DNA of 50,380 bases, from assembly GCF_000518245.1 (NCBI RefSeq), contig NZ_KI912407.1, forward strand, positions 1-50,380, read 5' to 3'. Positions 45,393 through 50,380 of the stretch are shown one piece after another. Source of the stretch: Brachyspira alvinipulli ATCC 51933 (GTDB lineage: Bacteria > Spirochaetota > Brachyspiria > Brachyspirales > Brachyspiraceae). Under the pieces are notes generated by a model. It had not been told where the DNA came from, ran no database searches, and saw nothing but the letters and a program-made list of their open reading frames with translations. Within the stretch, counting starts at the first letter, position 1. Every line of letters starts with the position of its first letter. A program made the translations under genes and the position numbers.

Positions 45393-45995
45393 ATGAGTAA
45401 GAAAATTTTAGTAATAGGAAGCATTAATAAAGATTTAGTAATAACAACTCCCCGTTTTGCCAAAGAAGGAGAAACAATACTTGGAAATGATTTTTCTACA
45501 AGCAATGGAGGAAAAGGAGCTAATCAGGCATCTGCTATAGGAAAACTTGGCGGAGATGTAAGCATTTTAGGTGCTGTTGGAAATGATAGTTTCGGAAAAG
45601 ATTTATCTCAAGCACTATCTTCAAACAATGTAAATACAGATAACTTAATAATTAAAGATAATGTATCAACAGGAATAGCAGTTATTACAGTAACAGAAAG
45701 CGGAGCTAATCATATTATAGTGGCACAAGGGGCTAATGCTTTAATAACTAAAGATGACATAAAAGAAGATTTATTAAAACATTATGATATTATTGTTATG
45801 CAGCTTGAAATACCTTTAGAAATTGCCAAATATGCTGTCGGCATTGCCAAAAAATTAGGTAAAACTGTAGTATTAAATCCTTCGCCTGCTGTTAAACTTG
45901 AAAAAGATTTTTTAAATTGTATTGATATATTAATAGCTAATGAAACAGAAATAGATATTATAGGCGGTATAAATATCTTTTTGAATGCGGAGTAA
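45393..45995 (+). pseudogene. rbsK: Ribokinase, N-terminal part (frameshifted)
   Basis: 200 codons of a PfkB-family ribokinase. 'VIGSINKDLVITTPRF', 'NGGKGANQASAIGKLGGDV' (ribose-binding GGKGANQA) and 'VLNPSPA', 'ANETEIDIIGG' are all present. The frame then runs out at a stop near 45993. In the -1 frame the protein continues 'FECGVKNIILTLGSNGCDF', the expected next ribokinase segment. A single T lost from the T5 run 45978-45982 explains the shift. Without the C-terminal catalytic Asp this fragment cannot phosphorylate ribose. It starts 6 bp after the chemoreceptor stop, so the two form an operon. Confidence 0.85.
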
Positions 45996-46012
45996 AAAAT
46001 ATAATATTAACT

Positions 46013-46276
46013 TTGGGATCTAATGGATGTGATTTCATTATAAAAAATAATAATCAAATTGAAAGCAAACATTTTGATGCTTATAAAGTTAATGTTGTTG
46101 ATACTACTGCTGCGGGCGACAGTTTTTTAGGAGGCGTTGTAAGGATGGCAGCAGACAATAAAACAATGGAAGAAGCTATTGATTTTGCTACAAAAGTTGC
46201 TAGTATAACGGTTACTAGAAAAGGAGCAATAGATTCCATACCTTTTTATGATGAAGTTATTAATAAAAAATGCTAA
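46013..46276 (+). pseudogene. rbsK: Ribokinase, C-terminal part (frameshifted)
   Basis: 87 codons from TTG 46013; the frame is open from about 45971. It contains the ATP/anion-hole motif 'NVVDTTAAGDSFLGGVV' with the catalytic Asp of the PfkB signature, and the final 'VTRKGAIDSIPFYDEV'. Joined to the preceding 200 codons it makes a normal ribokinase of about 295 residues. The lesion is a single-base indel, so it is either a recent mutation, a sequencing error, or repaired by slippage. Confidence 0.85.
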
Positions 46277-46292
46277 AAAATTAATTAAGCAC

Positions 46293-46321
46293 TTGACTTT
46301 TTTTTATGATTATAGTATGAT
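46293..46321 (+). promoter_or_regulatory. Promoter of tRNA-Thr
   Basis: TTGACT (46293-46298) and TATGAT (46316-46321) with 17 bp spacing. The predicted start is about 6 bases before the tRNA. Confidence 0.8.
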
Positions 46322-46333
46322 AATAATCACTTC

Positions 46334-46406
46334 GCTGGTGTAGCTCAATTGGCAGAGCAGCTGATTTGTAATCAGCCGGTTGCGGGTTCAAGTCCCATCA
46401 CCAGCT
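46334..46406 (+). tRNA. tRNA-Thr (anticodon TGT)
   Basis: 73 bases. The acceptor stem GCTGGTG pairs with CACCAGC (46399-46405). The D-arm is GCTC/GAGC, and the anticodon stem GCTGA/TCAGC encloses TTTGTAA with anticodon TGT at 46367-46369. The T-arm contains GTTCAAGTC. CCA is not encoded. It reads ACA (and by wobble other ACN) threonine codons. A T-rich stretch follows (TTTCTTTTT). Confidence 0.96.
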
Positions 46407-46486
46407 CATTTCTTTTTATAACCCCAATCAACTTATACTAATGATTAATTCCATTTGTTCGATAATATATTTATAGGATATAGAAT

Positions 46487-47524
46487 ATGGTCAAATTGAA
46501 AGATTTAATTAACAAAAAAGGTTATTTTGTAATAGCTGAAGCAGGCTGTAACCATGAAGGCGATTTAAATATGGCAATAAAAATGGTTAATGAAGCAGCT
46601 AAAGCCGGAGCTGACGCTATTAAATTTCAAAGCTTTACACAAAAAACTTTATTCGCTTCAAAAGAATACACTAAAATTTTAAAATTGGATGAAAATGCCC
46701 TTGAAGGTGTTGATAATATAATATTCAAAAAAGAATGGTACGAAATATTAATAAAAGAAGCACAAAAAAATAATATAATGTTTATCACAACTCCTTTTTC
46801 TATTGAAGCTGTTAATGATATTAATAATTATAATATTACAATAATAAAAATAGCATCATGCGATATTGATAATTATCCGCTTTTAAATGCTGTAGCAAAA
46901 ACAAAAAAACCTGTGATACTTTCAACAGGATTGGCTTTAAATAAAGATATAAGAGAAGCTTTAAAAATACTGCATAATAATGAAGTTGCACTTTTACATT
47001 GTTCAGTAGAATATCCTACACCTATAAAAAATGCCAGATTAAACAGAATAAATGTAATGAAAAATTTATTCAAAAAAAATATAATAGGATATTCCGATCA
47101 CACTATAGGAATAGAAGCACCTATTATTGCAGTTAGTTTAGGAGCAAAAATCATAGAAAAACATTTTACAGTTACCCCTGAAAAAACAACAGGAGATCAT
47201 GTTATCAGTTTAGATATGATTGGAATGAGTAATTTAATAAAATCTCTTAATGATACAGTTCTTATGCTTGGAGGAAATGAAGCCTCAAAAAAAGAACATA
47301 TATTAAGCAAGCAGGAAAAAAAAGAACTTGTATATGCCAAAAGAGGAATATATCTTAATCATTCAATGCTTAAAGGCGAAATCATAAAAGAAAAAGATTT
47401 AATAGCATTAAGACCTTGTGTAGGAATACCTGCCAAAAATTATAAAAAAATTATAGGCAAAGTTTTAAAAGTTGATAAAAAATCATATACTGCTTTAAGT
47501 ATGAAAGATTTAAAAAATAAATGA
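46487..47524 (+). CDS. NeuB-type N-acetylneuraminate/legionaminate synthase
   Basis: 345 residues, the full NeuB length. It condenses phosphoenolpyruvate with a 6-carbon amino sugar to make a nonulosonic acid. TIM-barrel motifs: 'FVIAEAGCNHEGDL', 'ADAIKFQSFTQ', 'FITTPFSIEAV', 'IKIASCDIDNYPLL', 'VILSTGLAL', 'LLHCSVEYPTP', 'IIGYSDHTIGIEA', 'IIEKHFTV'. The C-terminal antifreeze-like SAF domain covers about 285-345 ('EKDLIALRPCVGIPA'). Whether the product is sialic, legionaminic or pseudaminic acid cannot be decided by eye. No other nonulosonate genes are in the window. AGGA lies 8 bases before ATG 46487. Confidence 0.9.
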   Translation: MVKLKDLINKKGYFVIAEAGCNHEGDLNMAIKMVNEAAKAGADAIKFQSFTQKTLFASKEYTKILKLDENALEGVDNIIFKKEWYEILIKEAQKNNIMFITTPFSIEAVNDINNYNITIIKIASCDIDNYPLLNAVAKTKKPVILSTGLALNKDIREALKILHNNEVALLHCSVEYPTPIKNARLNRINVMKNLFKKNIIGYSDHTIGIEAPIIAVSLGAKIIEKHFTVTPEKTTGDHVISLDMIGMSNLIKSLNDTVLMLGGNEASKKEHILSKQEKKELVYAKRGIYLNHSMLKGEIIKEKDLIALRPCVGIPAKNYKKIIGKVLKVDKKSYTALSMKDLKNK

Positions 47525-47632
47525 TATATTTACCTTTCATAAAAGATATATATTTTTTGATGACATTACTTGTATTATAAATAGAAAAAAATTATAATAT
47601 TTATCATTAAATAATCTGAGAGGTAAAACTAT

Positions 47633-48808
47633 ATGCAAAGTTTTATATTTAACTGTCCAACAAAAGTAATATTTGGAAAAGATACCGAAAAAAAAATTGC
47701 TGAAGAAATAAAAAATTATAATGGTAAAAGAGTATTTATAGTATACGGTTCTAAAAGTGTAAAAGAAAGCGGGCTATTAGAAAAGATAGAAAATATAATA
47801 AAAGATGAAAAAATAGAATATGAATTATTCGGCGGAGTTCGTGCCAACCCTACCCTATCTTATGCTAGAGAAGGTGTAAAAAAAGCAATAGATTTTAAAG
47901 CAGATTTTGTAATCGGTGTAGGCGGAGGAAGTGTTATTGATACTGCCAAAGCTATAGCACATGGAGCCGGCAATGCTGGTACTGATATATGGGATTTTTG
48001 GACTGGAGTAAAAAAGCTGGAAAAAAGTCTTCCTATAGGATGCATACTTACAATATCTGCAGCAGGAAGTGAAACAAGTGCAGCTTCTGTACTTACAAAT
48101 GAAGATACACTTGATAAAAGAGGTTTTCATTCAGATTTTAACCGTCCTAAATTTGCTATAATGGATCCATGCCTTACATTTAGTCTTCCTTATTATCAAG
48201 TAGGATGCGGTATAGTAGATATGATTATGCATACATTAGACAGATATTTCGGCGATAGTGAAGGCGGTAATAATGAAACAACCGATGCTATTGCTGAGGC
48301 TATTTTAAGAACTATAATAAAGAATGGTTTAATAGCTATGAAAGATAAAACTAATTATGATGCTATGAGCGAGCTTATGTGGTGCGGAAGTTTATCACAT
48401 AACACATTAACAGGATTGGGACTTACCTCTGATTTTATAACTCATAAATTCGGACATGAATTAAGTGCAAAATTTGATTGTGCCCATGGAGCAAGTTTAT
48501 CTGTAATGTGGGGTTCTTGGGCTAAACATTGCTATAAAGATAGAAAAGAAAGATTCATTCAATATTCAAAAAATGTTTGGGGTATTGATGATGATACTGG
48601 CTTAAAAGGGATAGAAAAAACTATAGAATATTTTAAGCAAATAAATATGCCTACTAATTTTACAGAATTAGGAATAGGAGTTCAAAGCGAAGAAGTTTTA
48701 CAAGATTTAACTAGAAGATGCATAAAAGACGGTAAGCTAGAGTTTAAACATTTCCGAGCTTTAAATAAAGAAGATGTTTATAATATTTTTAAGATGTCTA
48801 ATGTTTAA
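47633..48808 (+). CDS. Iron-containing alcohol dehydrogenase, butanol dehydrogenase-like
   Basis: 391 residues, typical of group III iron alcohol dehydrogenases (YqhD/BdhA). N-terminal 'FNCPTKVIFGKDTEKKI' and the dinucleotide-binding 'GVGGGSVIDTAKAIAHGA' are present. Metal ligands are D and H in 'GIVDMIMHTLDRYF' and two His in 'THKFGHELSAKFDCAHGA'. It reduces aldehydes (for example butyraldehyde or acetaldehyde) to alcohols with NAD(P)H in fermentation. GAGAGG precedes ATG 47633. Its stop TAA overlaps the ATG of cas1 (TAATG), an unusual pairing with CRISPR genes. Confidence 0.93.
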   Translation: MQSFIFNCPTKVIFGKDTEKKIAEEIKNYNGKRVFIVYGSKSVKESGLLEKIENIIKDEKIEYELFGGVRANPTLSYAREGVKKAIDFKADFVIGVGGGSVIDTAKAIAHGAGNAGTDIWDFWTGVKKLEKSLPIGCILTISAAGSETSAASVLTNEDTLDKRGFHSDFNRPKFAIMDPCLTFSLPYYQVGCGIVDMIMHTLDRYFGDSEGGNNETTDAIAEAILRTIIKNGLIAMKDKTNYDAMSELMWCGSLSHNTLTGLGLTSDFITHKFGHELSAKFDCAHGASLSVMWGSWAKHCYKDRKERFIQYSKNVWGIDDDTGLKGIEKTIEYFKQINMPTNFTELGIGVQSEEVLQDLTRRCIKDGKLEFKHFRALNKEDVYNIFKMSNV

Positions 48809-49791
48809 TGATTTTATATATAACAAATAAAGATTATAAATTAGCTAAAAAATATAATACTTTAGAAATAAAAGATAAAGAAAATAATATAAAAACCATA
48901 CCTATAGAAAAAATTAATAAAATCATTGTTTATGGAAAAAAAGCTATAAGCTCTCAGCTAATATTCCAACTTCTCAAAAAAAATATTTCTATGGTATGGT
49001 TTTCTAAATATGGCAATTTTTTAGGAGTATTAAATTCTAATAAAAAAGTAAAAATAAATTTATTAAAAAAACAATTTATCTTAAATAAAGATTATAATTT
49101 TTGTCTGCATATTTCAAAAATCTTTATCACATCTAAAATAAAAAATTGCAGAATGTTGCTTTATAAATATAATAGAAAAAATAATAATGAATTTGTTGAA
49201 AAAAGTATAAAAGTATTAAATTCATATATAAATAAGATTAATATTTCAGATAATATCGAAAGTATAATGGGATATGAAGGCAATAGTGCAAAAATATATT
49301 TTAAATGTCTTAATTATTTTTTGCCTGAAGATTTTAACTTTCAAAATAGAAATAAAAAACCACCTAAAGATCCTTTTAATTCTCTTCTTAGTTTCGGCTA
49401 TACACTTTTATTTTATGAAATATATAATAATTTAGAATATTTTGCCCTTAATACTCATATAGGATTTATGCATAAATTAAGAAATGATCATCCTTCTTTA
49501 GTAAGTGATTTAATGGAAGAATTTAGAAGTCCGATTATAGATAGTATTATCATTGCAGCAGTAAGAAAAAAAATTTTTATAAAAGATGATTTTGAATATT
49601 CTTCTAAAAATCATGGTGTATATTTAAAAAATAAATCTGTACGAAAATTAATAAAAATTTTTGAAGATAAAATGAACAGCAGATATAATAAAAAAACATT
49701 CAGAGAAATATTATTACATCAGTCTTACTCTTTGTATAAATCAATAAAAGAAAAAAATCCTGAACTTTATAAAGGTTTTATAATAAGGTAG
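48808..49791 (+). CDS. cas1: CRISPR-associated endonuclease Cas1
   Basis: 327 residues, the usual Cas1 length. Cas1 integrates new spacers with Cas2. The N-terminal beta domain (about 1-75) contains 'IIVYGKKAISSQLIFQLLKK'. The helical catalytic domain has the metal triad: E157 in 'MGYEGNSAKIYF', H222 in 'HIGFMHKLRNDHPSL' and an acidic residue (E237/E238) in 'SDLMEEFRSPIID'. The HPSLVSDLMEEFR pattern resembles Cas1 found with type III and some type V systems rather than I-B or II. The ATG overlaps the stop of the dehydrogenase gene by one base and has no Shine-Dalgarno of its own, so translation is probably coupled. cas2 follows after 7 bp. Confidence 0.95.
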   Translation: MILYITNKDYKLAKKYNTLEIKDKENNIKTIPIEKINKIIVYGKKAISSQLIFQLLKKNISMVWFSKYGNFLGVLNSNKKVKINLLKKQFILNKDYNFCLHISKIFITSKIKNCRMLLYKYNRKNNNEFVEKSIKVLNSYINKINISDNIESIMGYEGNSAKIYFKCLNYFLPEDFNFQNRNKKPPKDPFNSLLSFGYTLLFYEIYNNLEYFALNTHIGFMHKLRNDHPSLVSDLMEEFRSPIIDSIIIAAVRKKIFIKDDFEYSSKNHGVYLKNKSVRKLIKIFEDKMNSRYNKKTFREILLHQSYSLYKSIKEKNPELYKGFIIR

Positions 49792-49798
49792 TAAAATT

Positions 49799-50077
49799 AT
49801 GAAAAAAGAATATAATATTTTGGTAATATATGATATATCAAATGACAAAATTAGAAATAAAATTTTTCATATATTATCAGGCTATGGACATAATATACAA
49901 AAATCTTCATTTTTATGCCTATTAAATAACAGACTTTATAAAAAGATGCTTTTTGATTTATCCAAAATAAAAATAGATGAAAATGATTCAATTATAAGTT
50001 ACAAGATGTATAATTTTAAAAGAAATGTAATAGGTAAAAAACATGATATACTTGATAGAAATTATTTAATTTTATGA
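49799..50077 (+). CDS. cas2: CRISPR-associated protein Cas2
   Basis: 92 residues, normal for Cas2. The ferredoxin-like beginning is 'YNILVIYDISNDKIRNKIF' with the conserved Asp D12 after strand 1. Next come 'ILSGYGHNIQKSSFLCLL' and 'ISYKMYNFKRNVIG' for later strands. Cas2 dimers bridge two Cas1 dimers in the spacer-integration complex. It is 7 bp after cas1 with no other genes between it and the leader. Cas4, Cas6, Cas9, Cas10 or other effectors are not seen in the window. Confidence 0.93.
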   Translation: MKKEYNILVIYDISNDKIRNKIFHILSGYGHNIQKSSFLCLLNNRLYKKMLFDLSKIKIDENDSIISYKMYNFKRNVIGKKHDILDRNYLIL

Positions 50078-50344
50078 AATAGTTGAAAAGTAGTGTAAAA
50101 TGTACTATAATATATGCATCAGTTCTTTGACATATCTATTTCGCACGAGAGGGCAATTTTTTGTAAATTACATAGAAAATAGCTTGATAATTACATATAC
50201 GGGCGAAAGTAAAACAGATTTACAAATAGAATTGATAATTACATAATGAGTTTAAAAACATATGAAGGAAGAAACTAGTTTAAAAATCTCGTATTGTAAA
50301 TAAAAATTACTAATTTTTTACAAAAATTTTAAGAAAAAATTACG
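50078..50344 (+). promoter_or_regulatory. CRISPR leader
   Basis: 267 bases of non-coding AT-rich DNA between cas2 and the repeat. It contains GTTCTTTGACA (50122-50132), a motif I recall from other CRISPR leaders and promoter-like, then CGCACGAGAGGGC. A 14-bp direct repeat TTGATAATTACATA occurs at 50184-50197 and 50232-50245. An exact reverse complement of the first 15 bases of the repeat sits at 50245-50259, with a weaker 10-base copy at 50277-50286. Confidence 0.7.
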
Positions 50345-50345
50345 G

Positions 50346-50380
50346 GTTTTTAAACTCATTCCCCGTAAGGGGACGAAAAC
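50346..50380 (+). CRISPR. First CRISPR repeat (array continues beyond window)
   Basis: GTTTTTAAACTCATT, then CCCCGTAAGGGG, then ACGAAAAC: 35 bases with an internal CCCC/GGGG hairpin, followed by an 8-base tag. The layout parallels the type III-A repeat of Staphylococcus epidermidis (CCCC/GGGG hairpin, then ACGAGAAC), so the tag ACGAAAAC would be the crRNA 5' handle. Only one copy is visible, so the exact ends (35 or 36 bases) and the spacer content cannot be confirmed. Confidence 0.8.

Noticed and set aside
50078-50344. tracrRNA gene of a type II system
   Set aside because: A 15-base anti-repeat exists, but the repeat has a type III-like hairpin and tag, no cas9 is visible, and no terminator follows the anti-repeat. 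It is kept only as a finding.

Overview
The window comes from a very AT-rich, double-membraned, flagellated spirochaete and looks like Brachyspira. The evidence is a spirochaete-type FlaB flagellin, a tamB-bamA-skp-lpxD envelope cluster, many Tyr/Asn/Lys/Ile-rich TPR and ankyrin proteins, and poly(A)/poly(T)-rich codon use. The genus is inferred from overall character; no 16S is present and no species is claimed.

Layout. 1-6.6 kb, minus strand: two tandem paralogous TPR proteins (the first runs off the window) and a secreted ankyrin protein built from two duplicated halves. 6.6-7.3 kb: a long non-coding stretch with isolated GC-rich words in inverted arrangement. 7.3-11.7 kb: a cation/proton antiporter converging on an RND efflux pump. 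11.9-16.2 kb: two dynamin-like GTPase genes, both damaged by homopolymer frameshifts or a premature stop. 16.2-21.2 kb, minus strand: a double-length DUF445 membrane protein and an unknown partner. 21.3-23.3 kb: an envelope-stress unit of two Spy/CpxP-like secreted proteins, an ECF sigma factor and a zinc-finger anti-sigma factor. Both Spy-like genes follow a GGAAC-16 bp-CGTCTA promoter, and a related site lies upstream of the RND pump. 23.3-29.8 kb, minus strand: purN, purM, infB, a SurA-like lipoprotein and a class III cyclase-like protein. 29.9-34.4 kb: trmL, flaB with a structured leader, an M28 peptidase lipoprotein with a duplicated 3' end around a palindrome, a YugP-type membrane protease, and a PTS EIIA protein. 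34.7-43.3 kb: the tamB-bamA-skp-lpxD operon. 43.4-46.3 kb: a chemoreceptor and a frameshifted ribokinase. 46.3-50.4 kb: tRNA-Thr(TGT), a NeuB-type sialic/legionaminic acid synthase, an iron alcohol dehydrogenase, cas1, cas2, a CRISPR leader and one complete repeat that ends on the last base of the window.

How it fits together. Envelope biology dominates. BamA, TamB, Skp, LpxD and a SurA-like chaperone build the outer membrane, while an ECF/anti-sigma pair with Spy-like chaperones (and perhaps the RND pump) would respond to envelope damage. The CRISPR repeat has a CCCC/GGGG hairpin followed by ACGAAAAC, which suggests a type III system whose effector genes are not in this window. The leader carries an inverted copy of the first 15 bases of the repeat, which is the most unusual signal in the window.
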